Source: Vitis vinifera (taxonomy: Eukaryota > Streptophyta > Magnoliopsida > Vitales > Vitaceae). From it: a stretch of 64,000 bases of DNA. The position numbers and the translations under genes are program-made. Positions within the stretch are counted from its first letter, which is position 1. Each line of letters begins with the position of its first letter. The stretch spans positions 35,486,001 through 35,550,000 of the forward strand of contig NC_081822.1 in NCBI RefSeq assembly GCF_030704535.1, given 5' to 3'. Positions 22,857 through 32,481 of the stretch are shown piece after piece. The notes under the pieces were generated by a model. That model was not told the origin of the DNA and made no database searches. It worked only from the letters and a program-made list of their open reading frames with translations.

Positions 22857-23876
22857 TTATTGAGAATAAATGAAATCTTGAAGCTCCGTGAGAAATAGAG
22901 TTGATTCAGGCAATTGAGGAAAGATATAAAAGGAGTGAATGGCATTTGGATAATCAACCACCTTCACTTCTTTTCCATTTCCTTTCAGTCCTTCACAATA
23001 CCTCTTCTGCCAGTCTCTTAATGGATCAAAGCCTCCCATGAACACCAAACTTTTCGGAAACTTCAACCCCGATATATCGCTCGATTTCGGCCCGAATACG
23101 TTCGCCGCCGGATGGTCTCGGTCAGACCCCTCCGGCAGAAACGCCTTCCAGCACCAGTCCGTGCGCTCCACGGACCATAGCGGAGTTCCAGCGAGCTGAA
23201 TTTCGGATTCTGTTCTCTCTTCTCCGCCGAAAAATGGTTGTATCAGTATGGCTCCGGCGATTTTCAGGTTTCGGAAGTCGTGCTCCCCGGCCCTTGCAGT
23301 TACGTGGTGGACCAGGTTGCCGCCGGCGCTGTCGCCTACGATGAAGCAGCGTGTTAGATCGGCGTTGGCTGGGGGGTTTTCGTCAATGAATTTGAGGATT
23401 TCGACGCCGTCTTCGTACGGAGAGGGGAATTTGTGCTCCGGAGCGAGACGGTAGTTGACGGAGACGACGGTGGCGGGGAGTTCTCCAGCGAGGCGGCGGC
23501 AGAGGTCATCGTAGGACTTGGAGCTGGGGGAAAGGAACACGAGGCTGCCGCCGTGGAAATAGACGATGATCGGAAGATTTTCCCCGGAAGTGGTACCACG
23601 AGGAAGGAAGTAGCGAAACCACAGGTTCCGGGAGGGGTCGACTGTGGTGTCGGAGGTGGTAACGCCTTTAACTGGCTTGTCGGAGGTGGTAACGCCTTTA
23701 ACTGGCTTGTCGGAGGGGGGCACTTTGAAGTCAATAAGTGTCATGAGACAGCGGTTGACGGTGCCATTACGGCGAATAGATGCATTAGAGATGGCGTTCA
23801 AGGCGGCAAGGATGAACCGGATCCTCCATGGAAGCTTCAGAGAGGTACGGAGTTCGCTGCCGGACGTACCGGACAT
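22857..23876 (-). CDS. Carboxylesterase, CXE18-like (copy 4, inverted, HGGS variant)
   Basis: Intronless 339-residue CXE-type esterase, the only one on the minus strand. Nucleophile Ser183 (GDSAGG), Asp284 (GGFDPL) and His314 (NAIHSF) are intact. Two features set it apart. The oxyanion motif reads HGGSL (residues 108-112) where the other four copies have HGGGF; HGGS occurs in the gibberellin receptors GID1, which however have lost the catalytic His kept here. Second, residues 55-64 (SDKPVKGVTT) are exactly repeated at 65-74, which explains the extra ten residues. The frame stays open. It shares its 3' flank with copies 2 and 3. Whether it hydrolyses esters, binds a ligand, or both is open. 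Confidence 0.9.
   Translation of the reverse strand: MSGTSGSELRTSLKLPWRIRFILAALNAISNASIRRNGTVNRCLMTLIDFKVPPSDKPVKGVTTSDKPVKGVTTSDTTVDPSRNLWFRYFLPRGTTSGENLPIIVYFHGGSLVFLSPSSKSYDDLCRRLAGELPATVVSVNYRLAPEHKFPSPYEDGVEILKFIDENPPANADLTRCFIVGDSAGGNLVHHVTARAGEHDFRNLKIAGAILIQPFFGGEERTESEIQLAGTPLWSVERTDWCWKAFLPEGSDRDHPAANVFGPKSSDISGLKFPKSLVFMGGFDPLRDWQKRYCEGLKGNGKEVKVVDYPNAIHSFYIFPQLPESTLFLTELQDFIYSQ
23651..23710 (-). repeat. Perfect 30-bp in-frame tandem duplication in CXE copy 4
   Basis: Two identical 30-base units (23651-23680 and 23681-23710) encode the repeated SDKPVKGVTT. No difference between units, which suggests a recent slippage or unequal exchange, or an assembly artefact. Confidence 0.95.
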
Positions 23877-25412
23877 TTCTCCTGTGGAGGAGAGAAGTGG
23901 AAGGCAGTCAGTCTACCACTCCACAAATCAAACGGATAATGTCTCCATTATGTCAAAAAAAAAAAAAAAAATCATATTCAATTTAATAATTTAATTTTTA
24001 CGGGAATATAATTTTGATTTATACAAATAAAATGAATCTATTTTGGATTTGATATAGATTAGTATCTCCTACAATCATTTATGAAGAAATAATTTTATCA
24101 TAAATAAATAAATAAAGGCCTTATATATATATATATATATAGGAATTGTATGTTTAAATTATTTTGATTAAAAATAAAAGATTATTTTCTATATTCTAAA
24201 TTTTAACTAGACAAATATATATATCTTGCATTAACTTTGTTCCAATTTTCTTATATTAAAAAAGTGTAAGAAATGTTTTTATGGCTGCTTCAATATTTAA
24301 AAATTTGACATCTTAATATTTAAGAAATTTATCAAGTAGAATTTAACTCAAAATATTTTATGAAACTCATTATAAATTATTCCATTTTTTTTTATTTTTC
24401 CATTCCAAAGCAAAAATTTTTTTTAAAAAAATTTTAACGAAAAGTTAATTAGCTATTCTACATTTATCTTTTTTTTATTTAAAAATTGTTGGAAAACATC
24501 TCAATCTCTTAATTAGAGTATATTTCTTTTTACAAAATTATTCTCTCATCAAAACGTGATAGAAGAAATGAGAGGATCATAGTGCAGGATAAGACTGTGG
24601 TGCATAAAGCAAACCATGGCACATTAGATGAGCGACATGCACAAGGAAACCATATATCTCATATAGGGGTGAAAAATTAATTTACTAGAATTTGATTCAA
24701 GGTGGAAAGTGTTATGAAGTATTACAAATTCCTAATTCAAATATATTTCTTTTTGGGTAAGGAATGTTATATAGACTATTTCTTAAGTTCATATATGATT
24801 GTAATTAGATTCTTTATATAATATCCTAGGTCATGATGGGAAAAAGTTGTGAGAAAGATATAAACTTGGAAAGAGTATCCATATAGGATAGAGAAGTAAG
24901 GAAGATGAAGATACATCTTATGGAGTAAGTAGGTTTGAGATTAAGGATGTAGATGTGAGAAATAGTGAGAAACTGATTAGAGCAAAAGGACACATGATTT
25001 AGGATGAAGATGCAAAGAATGGAGAAACATGAGATGTTTTATGACTCAATGTTAATATATTTGTTTCTATATATCCTCAATAATATTCTCCATCATATAG
25101 TGGAATATTATCTTTCATCCATGAAGGTAGATATGGTAGAACTATGTTAAAACCTCGTATACTTTTATGTGTTGATGATTTTATTTTTATGTTTGCATTA
25201 AAGATTTCACATGCACAATAAGTTGTAAAGAGCCTTAGTTGAAGATGTCCATAAGAGCTTTGGTTAAAAAAGTTAAAAAAAACCTTGATTAAAAATGTTT
25301 GAAAGAGTTTTGGTTGAATATGTTTGGATAAGCAAGATTTCAAGAAGAGCAAAGAAGAACATAACCTACAAGAGAATTGCAAAATGAATTTTTTGTTAAG
25401 GTAGAGTTAATT
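23877..25412. other. Upstream of CXE copy 4 and left flank of the gypsy element
   Basis: No gene seen. A minus-strand TATAAAT (24017-24023) lies about 140 bases before the copy 4 start and may be its TATA box. The block 24538-24690 is similar, in the same orientation, to 30588-30725 beyond the gypsy element. Confidence 0.5.
24538..24690 (+). repeat. Dispersed direct repeat, left copy
   Basis: Shares an ordered series of matches with 30588-30725 (GACTGTGGTGCAT against GACTATGGTGTAT, CACAAGGAAACC against CATAAGGAAACC, GAGGTGAAAGATT against GGGGTGAAAAATT). The copies are diverged and older than the gypsy insertion between them. Confidence 0.6.
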
Positions 25413-25417
25413 ATTCT

Positions 25418-25777
25418 TGTCATGTGCACTTGGGGCCCAGTTGTGTAATGCTTATTATTTAATTTGTTGGTTGCTTATTATTTAATTTGGTTGAGTCAGA
25501 GTCATGTTGAGTTGATTAATTTAATTGTTTGGGTCCAATAATTGTACGTGGGCATCATCCGTTAATTCACAGCCAAGTATTTTGGCTTAAGAATAGGTCT
25601 TTAGGTTGGGTTGTTAGCTGAATATCAGCGTCGTGGATTGAGTCAGTTGTTATTTTCAGTTGTATTTAAGTCTTTCATGTTAATGAGAAAGGTATGAAAA
25701 CAGTTGCAATCAGTGAGTATTGGAGGCTGTGGATTTCCTCGAATTAATCCAACACTTTCTTAAGCTTGAACGTGACA
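25418..25777 (+). repeat. Gypsy 5' LTR
   Basis: 360 bp, begins TGTCATGTGC and ends AACGTGACA. Confidence 0.95.
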
Positions 25778-25778
25778 T

Positions 25779-25791
25779 TGGTATCAGAGCC
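25779..25791 (+). other. Gypsy primer-binding site
   Basis: TGGTATCAGAGCC one base after the LTR, complementary to initiator tRNA-Met. Confidence 0.9.
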
Positions 25792-25802
25792 AGGTCGTTC
25801 CA

Positions 25803-27221
25803 ATGGCTGAGGGTACAGGTACCAGATATTCCCAGCTTGCTGAATCTTTGGCAGCTGTCAAACAAAATCAAGAGCAGTATCAGCAAAATCATAATTCTTT
25901 GCAACAAGTGGTTGAAGGGCTGGCCCATCAATTAGAAGTGGTTGCCTCCAATGTGCAGACATTAGTGCAAATGAAGACTAAGCATAATTCAGGTGATTCA
26001 GAAGGGTCTAAACGACAGATGACTAACCCTCTTTTTGAAGATAATGGGGGAATTCAGACTCGTGCAGTACGGTTGGATTTTCCTAAATTTAATGGAGAAG
26101 ACCCCAGTGGGTGGGTCTATCGAGCTGATCAATTTTTCAATTACCATCAAACCAATCCACATCACAGAGTCCTATTGGCATCCTTCCATATGGAAGGGAA
26201 GGCCTTGTTTTGGTTCCAGGACATTGAAGCTGCAGGGGGAATTAGTAGTTGGGAGGGATTTGTACGTGCACTTCAGACAAGGTTTGGATCATCACCTTAT
26301 GAAGACCCCATGGAAGCTCTTATTCGGTTAAAGCAAACTTCAACAGTGGAAGATTATAAGAGCCAATTTGAGGCTCTTTCAAACCAACTTAGAGGACTGG
26401 CTGAGTCTTACAAACTCAGTTGTTTCCTAAGTGGGTTGCGGGAAGATATTCGGTTTATGGTACGTATGCTTAATCCTTCAAATTTACATATTGCTTTTGG
26501 TTTAGCAAAAATGCAAGAAGAGAATATGGCTGCTCTTAGAAGAACTGCAAAGCTAGGATCAGTTCCTACACGTTTGGCTATTGGGCCTCCGAGCCCACCT
26601 GAAAAAAGGGCCATTGTTTCGGTCCAAAGATTATCACCTAGCCAAATGAAGGAGCGACGGGATAAGGGACTTTGTTATAATTGTGATGACAAATGGGCCC
26701 CGGGGCATAAGTGCAAATCAGCCCGACTGTTTATCATGGAGTGTGATGAATCAAGTGATGATGAGGTGCCCAAATCTGAAGTTGCAGAAGGGCGTGCGAG
26801 CAAGTCTAAGGAGGAAACGCCTATAGTGGAGATAGAACCCGGAATATCTATCCATGCATTAGTTGGGTCACCAAACCCAAAAACAATGAGATTCTTGGGG
26901 CACATTTGTGGAAGGGCAGTAGTAATCTTGGTTGATACGGGAAGTACACACAATTTCATGGACCCATCTGTTATTCAAAGGGCTCACCTACCATCTAATC
27001 CAACAGAAGGGCTCTCTGTCAAAGTGGCTAATGGGCAAGCAGTTCGTAGTGAGGGGAGTTGTGCAGCAGTACCTCTACATATGCAGGGTAATCTCTATAC
27101 CATTGATTTTTACATTTTGACCCTAGGAGGATGTGATATTGTTCTGGGTGTTCAATGGCTTCAAACCTTGGGACCTATCCTTTGGGATTTCTCAAGACTT
27201 CAAATGGAGTTCTCAGTTTAG
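25803..27221 (+). CDS. Gypsy gag and protease open frame
   Basis: 472 codons. A Gln-rich, probably coiled-coil N-terminus (residues 10-60) is followed by the retrotransposon gag domain (about 90-220, with FPKFNGEDP), a plant-type zinc knuckle CYNCDDKWAPGHKC (291-304) and an aspartic protease with active site VDTGSTH (Asp378). The frame ends in TAG at 27219-27221, but the next frame continues in the same phase, so the two were once one polyprotein or are joined by stop read-through. The stop lies after the protease rather than at the gag-pol border, which makes a plain nonsense mutation more likely. Confidence 0.9.
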   Translation: MAEGTGTRYSQLAESLAAVKQNQEQYQQNHNSLQQVVEGLAHQLEVVASNVQTLVQMKTKHNSGDSEGSKRQMTNPLFEDNGGIQTRAVRLDFPKFNGEDPSGWVYRADQFFNYHQTNPHHRVLLASFHMEGKALFWFQDIEAAGGISSWEGFVRALQTRFGSSPYEDPMEALIRLKQTSTVEDYKSQFEALSNQLRGLAESYKLSCFLSGLREDIRFMVRMLNPSNLHIAFGLAKMQEENMAALRRTAKLGSVPTRLAIGPPSPPEKRAIVSVQRLSPSQMKERRDKGLCYNCDDKWAPGHKCKSARLFIMECDESSDDEVPKSEVAEGRASKSKEETPIVEIEPGISIHALVGSPNPKTMRFLGHICGRAVVILVDTGSTHNFMDPSVIQRAHLPSNPTEGLSVKVANGQAVRSEGSCAAVPLHMQGNLYTIDFYILTLGGCDIVLGVQWLQTLGPILWDFSRLQMEFSV

Positions 27222-27245
27222 GACAAACCTCGAAAACTACAAGGT

Positions 27246-30212
27246 ATGTCACCAACTGGTATCTCATTAGTAGAAGGAGAAAAATTTGGTAAAGTTTCTA
27301 GGCAAAATAAAAGAGGACTAGTTATTCAGCTTATTGATTTTGAAAATTCCAGTTTGCTGTCCATTGAAACTTCTGCTGAGCCACTAATATATGACCTTCT
27401 TAACCTATATCCAGAAGTGTTTTCAGAACCCAAAGGATTGCCCCCTACTCGAAATCATGACCACCATATTGTATTACATTCAGGTGCAAAACCAGTTTGT
27501 GTAGGGCCTTATAGATACCCTTACTTTCAAAAATCTGAAATTGAAAACATAGTTCATGAAATGTTACAATCTGGTATTGTTCGACCTAGCCAAAGTCCAT
27601 TCTCATCCCCGGTCTTATTAGTAAGAAAACATGATGGAAGTTGGAGGCTTTGTGTTGACTATAGAGCCCTTAACAAAGAAACCATTAAGGTTAAATTTCC
27701 TATACCTATAGTTGACGAACTTCTTGATGAACTTCATGGATCAACCATCTTTAGTAAGCTAGATTTAAGGTCGGGATATCACCAAATTAGGGTCCACCCA
27801 GAGGATATACCTAAAACAGCCTTCCGTACCCATGAAGGCCACTATGAATTCTTGGTAATGCCTTTCGGGCTTACCAATGCCCCGTCAACCTTCCAAAGTC
27901 TTATGAATGACATCTTTAAACCTTATTTACGAAAGTTTATATTGGTTTTTTTTGATGACATTCTTGTCTATAGTAAAAACCTTGCTGACCATGTCCATCA
28001 TTTACAAACTGTTTTAGACATTTTAAAACAGCACCAGCTTTTTGCAAAAAAATCTAAGTGTTGTTTTGGATGTTCTGAAATTGAGTATCTTGGTCATCTA
28101 ATCTCAAAAGATGGGGTACAAGCTGATCCTACCAAAATTGAAGCAATGCTTAACTGGCCCTTTCCTACCAGCCTTAAATCCCTTAGAGGCTTCCTAGGTT
28201 TAACTGGATATTACAGAAAATTTATCAAAGGATATGGACTTATAGCAGCCCCCTTAACAGCCCTTTTGAAAAAGAATTCCTTCAAATGGACCGAATCCGC
28301 AAAAAGGGCTTTTCAAGATCTTAAACATGCTGTAACTAGCCCTCCTGTCTTAGCTTTACCAGATTTTTCTATTCCTTTTACTATTCAATGTGATGCTTCT
28401 GGTATTGGTGTTGGAGCTGTATTAATGCAACAGGGCAGGCCCTTAGCATACATGAGTCAAGCAATTCATGGAAAAGCCTTGCAACTATCTACCTACGAGA
28501 AGGAGTTGATGGCATTGGTCTTAGCAGTGAAGAAATGGAGGTCTTATCTTTTAGGACACAACTTTAAGATACAAACGGACCAGCAGAGTCTCAATTACTT
28601 GCTGGAACAAAAGATGGGTACTCCTCTTCAGCAACAATGGATTACCAAACTTTTGGGATATGAGTTTGTGGTAGAATACAAACAAGGAAAGGAAAACAAG
28701 GTTGCTGATGCCTTGTCCAGAAAAATGGAAGATCAGAAGGAAGGAAAGCTATATGCTATTACTGCACCAGCTAACACTTGGCTAGAACAACTCCGAACCA
28801 GTTATGCTATAGATCCTAAATTGCAGCAGATTATTAAAAATTTGGAACAAGGAAGTCTTGCATCCCAAAATTATAAACAAAGGGATGGATTATTATTTTA
28901 CAAAGGAAGATTGTATATTCCAGCTTCAAAGGAGTTGAGAGAACAAATTCTTTATTTGCTGCACAGTAGCCCACAAGGAGGACACTCAGGATTTCACAAG
29001 ACTCTCCATAGAGCTAAGTCTGAATTTTATTGGGAAGGAATGAGGAAGGAGGTCAGAAGGTTTATCAAGGAATGTGATATATGTCAGCAAAACAAGTCTG
29101 AGAATATCCACCCGGCTGGATTGCTGCAACCATTGCCAATTCCTACTAAGGTATGGACTGATATTTCCCTTGATTTTATTGAAGGATTACCGAACTCTGA
29201 AAGCTACAGTGTTATTATGGTGGTCGTGGATCGGCTGTCTAAGTATGCTCACTTTATTCCTATTTCTCATCCGTACACTGCCTCAAAGATTGCTCAGGTG
29301 TTCCTAGCCAATATTTTTAAATTACATGGGCTGCCTAATTCCATTGTTACTGATAGAGATCCTACTTTTACGAGTACATTTTGGAAGGAGCTCTTTAAGC
29401 TGCAGGGAACCACTTTGAAATTTTCATCAGCTTACCATCCTCAAACGGATGGCCAGACAGAGATTGTCAACAAGATGGTTGAGCAATATCTTAGGTGTTT
29501 CTCGGGGGACAAGCCAAAGGGATGGGTTAAATGGCTTCCGTTGGCTGAGTGGTGGTACAACACTAACATTCATGCATCTACCAAATTATCCCCTTTTGAA
29601 TCTGTCTATGGCTACCCACCCCCAAAATTAATTCCTTATACGCCAGGAACCACACAACTCCAAGAAGTAGAAAATACTTTGAAGACCAGAGATGAAATCA
29701 TCCGCATCCTTCGTACAAATTTGCAGTTGGCACAAGATAGAATGAAAAAATTTGCAGATATTAAGAGGACTGCGAGAAGTTTCAACATTGGGGATTTGGT
29801 TTACCTTCGCTTACAACCATACAAGCAGCAATCGGTGGTGCAAAGAAGGAATTTGAAATTATCTCCAAGATTCTATGGTCCATATAGAGTGCTGGAGAAG
29901 ATCGGTACTGTTGCTTATCGGCTTGAGCTTCCTCTTGAGGCAAAAATACATCCGGTGTTTCACGTATCTTGCTTAAAGGAGAAGTTGGGAGAAAGGCACC
30001 AGCTGGTTGTTACTCTTCCACCAGCAGACAAGGATGGAGTTATTCGACCAGAACCAGAAGAAATATTGCACAGGAGGTTGAAGAAGAAAAAAAATCATGC
30101 GGTGACCGAAGTACTGGTGAAATGGAAGGGGCTCGGTGAAGATGAAGCATCTTGGGTGGAATATTCTACCTTAGTCAATGAATTTCCAGACCTTGTGGAC
30201 AAGGTCATTTAA
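27246..30212 (+). CDS. Gypsy pol: reverse transcriptase, RNase H, integrase, chromodomain
   Basis: 988 codons, in phase with the preceding frame. Reverse transcriptase lies at about residues 90-260 with the catalytic FFDD at 235-238 (a YxDD variant), RNase H at about 370-490 (CDASG, YEKEL, TDQQSL, VADALS), integrase zinc finger HHCC at about 570-615, and the integrase DDE core with Asp near 642, Asp in VTDRDPTF near 702 and Glu in GQTEIVN near 739. A GPY/F-type module (RFYGPYRV, HPVFHVSCL) precedes a C-terminal chromodomain (about 935-985, LVKWKGLGEDEASW). The chromodomain places it among chromoviruses. No further stop or frameshift is visible. Confidence 0.93.
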   Translation: MSPTGISLVEGEKFGKVSRQNKRGLVIQLIDFENSSLLSIETSAEPLIYDLLNLYPEVFSEPKGLPPTRNHDHHIVLHSGAKPVCVGPYRYPYFQKSEIENIVHEMLQSGIVRPSQSPFSSPVLLVRKHDGSWRLCVDYRALNKETIKVKFPIPIVDELLDELHGSTIFSKLDLRSGYHQIRVHPEDIPKTAFRTHEGHYEFLVMPFGLTNAPSTFQSLMNDIFKPYLRKFILVFFDDILVYSKNLADHVHHLQTVLDILKQHQLFAKKSKCCFGCSEIEYLGHLISKDGVQADPTKIEAMLNWPFPTSLKSLRGFLGLTGYYRKFIKGYGLIAAPLTALLKKNSFKWTESAKRAFQDLKHAVTSPPVLALPDFSIPFTIQCDASGIGVGAVLMQQGRPLAYMSQAIHGKALQLSTYEKELMALVLAVKKWRSYLLGHNFKIQTDQQSLNYLLEQKMGTPLQQQWITKLLGYEFVVEYKQGKENKVADALSRKMEDQKEGKLYAITAPANTWLEQLRTSYAIDPKLQQIIKNLEQGSLASQNYKQRDGLLFYKGRLYIPASKELREQILYLLHSSPQGGHSGFHKTLHRAKSEFYWEGMRKEVRRFIKECDICQQNKSENIHPAGLLQPLPIPTKVWTDISLDFIEGLPNSESYSVIMVVVDRLSKYAHFIPISHPYTASKIAQVFLANIFKLHGLPNSIVTDRDPTFTSTFWKELFKLQGTTLKFSSAYHPQTDGQTEIVNKMVEQYLRCFSGDKPKGWVKWLPLAEWWYNTNIHASTKLSPFESVYGYPPPKLIPYTPGTTQLQEVENTLKTRDEIIRILRTNLQLAQDRMKKFADIKRTARSFNIGDLVYLRLQPYKQQSVVQRRNLKLSPRFYGPYRVLEKIGTVAYRLELPLEAKIHPVFHVSCLKEKLGERHQLVVTLPPADKDGVIRPEPEEILHRRLKKKKNHAVTEVLVKWKGLGEDEASWVEYSTLVNEFPDLVDKVI

Positions 30213-30213
30213 T

Positions 30214-30224
30214 GAGGGGGGCAA
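30214..30224 (+). other. Gypsy polypurine tract
   Basis: GAGGGGGGCAA directly before the 3' LTR. Confidence 0.75.
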
Positions 30225-30584
30225 TGTCATGTGCACTTGGGGCCTAGTTGTGTAATGCTTATTATTTAATTTGTTGGTTGCTTATTATTTAATTTGGTTG
30301 AGTCAGAGTCATGTTGAGTTGATTAATTTAATTGTTTGGGTCCAATAATTGTATGTGGGCATCATCCGTTAATTCACAGCCAAGTATTTTGGCTTAAGAA
30401 TAGGTCTTTAGGTTGGGTTGTTAGTTGAATATCAGCGTCGTGGATTGAGTCAGTTGTTATTTTCAGTTGTATTTAAGTCTTTCATGTTAATGAGAAAGGT
30501 ATGAAAACAGTTGCAATCAGTGAGTATTGGAGGCTGTGGATTTCCTCGAATTAATCCAACACTTTCTTAAGCTTGAACGTGACA
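30225..30584 (+). repeat. Gypsy 3' LTR
   Basis: 360 bp, differing from the 5' LTR by three C-to-T changes. Confidence 0.95.
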
Positions 30585-30589
30585 ATTCT

Positions 30590-32370
30590 GTCTTTATAAA
30601 GTGATACAAGAAATGAAAGAAAAGTGGTGTACGACATGACTATGGTGTATGAAATGAACCATGACACATGATGAGATTGAATGTGCATAAGGAAACCGCA
30701 TATCATGGAGAGGTGAAAGATTGGCTTAATGAATGAGTTTAAAGTAATAAATAAAAATAATTTATTTACTTTAAATTTATTTTTTATTTTCCTCTATTTT
30801 CCTCTACTTTTCTACTATATTTTCTTCCCATTGTATTTTCCTTTAAATTTTATGAGAACGGAACATAGCCTTAAAAAAAACACTTTTATTAAAAACATTT
30901 TAAATAAAACACTCTCAAACACATTCTTATCATATTTAACGACTTAAATCAAATTATTAAATCAATATCAAGTTAATTTATCAAAGTAGTAAATACATTT
31001 TAATCATAATTCTTTAAAAAAAAATAACAATGATTTCTAAAAGATTATTTATTACGAAAAAGGAGAATAAACAATAGGAAAAACAAAATAAGAACACGTA
31101 GATTTACGTGGAAAACCTTTGATAGGAAAAATCACGGGTAGAGGAGAAGAAGATTTATCATGTTAAAAATTATTACAAGAAGGGAAAAATGTGAGCCGCT
31201 ATTGCATAGACGTAAATATATAAATATATCCCCACTTGTAATATATATTAATAAAGAGTAATTAACAAAGCATGCCCATTTTGTTACCGCCACGGACTTC
31301 AAAAATTTTTTCCCACTCACCAAACTCTAACATTATTAAATATCTAATTTATAAAAGAAATATTTTCAACAATAAAAAATACTTTCCGTCCTCTCAAAAT
31401 CACTCATATGGACCCAACCCAAATATATATAGACATAGGTGGATGATTATGGGATGGCACTAATTTAGTTAATTTGGGATTGTGGAACATAGTGCCGGCC
31501 TCTTGTTTGTGAATTTGGCCTACTCTCCTATATTTCTAAGAAGTTTATTAGTGGAAGCTTCTCCATTAATTTCTTAAATTCATCGCTAATTTTAATTTTT
31601 ATAAATGATGATGGGTAAATATTTTGGTTAGCAACTATATGTATAAAATTGATCACAAAAAATAAATAAATAAATAACCGACCCAATAATTTAATTCAAG
31701 AATTTAAACCCTTATAGTAAACCCTAATAAATTATTTTATTTCAATTGGGTAAGGTATAAAGTTTTTTTTTTCAAATATTTTAATTTTAACTTAGCATAA
31801 ATGGAATCAGTTTTGAAATTTTATAGGCTTTATATCAAAAACATGTTTTATTATATTTTGTTACTAATTCATTTCTTGACAACCTATTCAAATAAAAAAT
31901 AATTTTATTTTCTTCAAAATTTATCTATCCTTTATAAATACCAACTTATAAAGTTCAATATTTTTCCTTTTATCAAATAAAAAAAGGTTATCCAATTAAA
32001 AAATTATTAAAAAAACCAATTTTAGAAATCTAAGCCTTCAATCATTTTTAGTTTTATTTTAATAAAAATACCTTCATTGTTTTCTCATGAAAATAACTAT
32101 TTCTTTTAAAACATATTATAAATACTTGAAATGATTAAGAATATTTATGTTAAAAATTAATTACTCTTTAAAATATAAGAATTATTTGTATTTTAATGGA
32201 TTAATTTAATAAAAAATAAAAATAAAAATAACTTAAAAAGAAGCAATTGATGACAAGAATCTCTTAGTAGAGTATCATTGTTATCCTCATCTCCTACTAA
32301 GCTCTCTTATAATAATAATAAGAATTATTACAATAATATTATTAATTATTAAATAATTATCATTTATAAT
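30590..32370. other. Intergenic region before CXE copy 5
   Basis: No gene seen. The first 135 bases are the right copy of the dispersed direct repeat (see 24538-24690). The rest is AT-rich decayed repeat sequence. Confidence 0.5.
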
Positions 32371-32376
32371 TATAAA
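32371..32376 (+). promoter_or_regulatory. Possible TATA box of CXE copy 5
   Basis: TATAAA 106 bases before the ATG at 32482, within AT-rich sequence, so the assignment is tentative. Confidence 0.35.
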
Positions 32377-32481
32377 ATGATAATAATATTATAACTATTT
32401 TTTGTTGTTAATATTATGAGACCACATGCCGTCTTTACATTATTACCTTTGATTTTTCCCTCCAACGTTGCATAGACTGAG

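Larger units (their letters stand above)
25418..30584 (+). mobile_element. Young Ty3/gypsy chromovirus LTR retrotransposon
   Basis: A 5167-bp full-length element: 360-bp LTR, initiator-Met primer-binding site, gag-protease frame, reverse transcriptase-RNase H-integrase-chromodomain frame, polypurine tract, 360-bp LTR. A perfect five-base target duplication ATTCT flanks it (25413-25417 and 30585-30589). The LTRs differ at only three positions, all C in the left and T in the right, as expected for deamination of methylated cytosines. Low divergence implies recent insertion. One in-frame TAG interrupts the coding region. Chromoviruses target integration through the C-terminal chromodomain. Confidence 0.97.
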
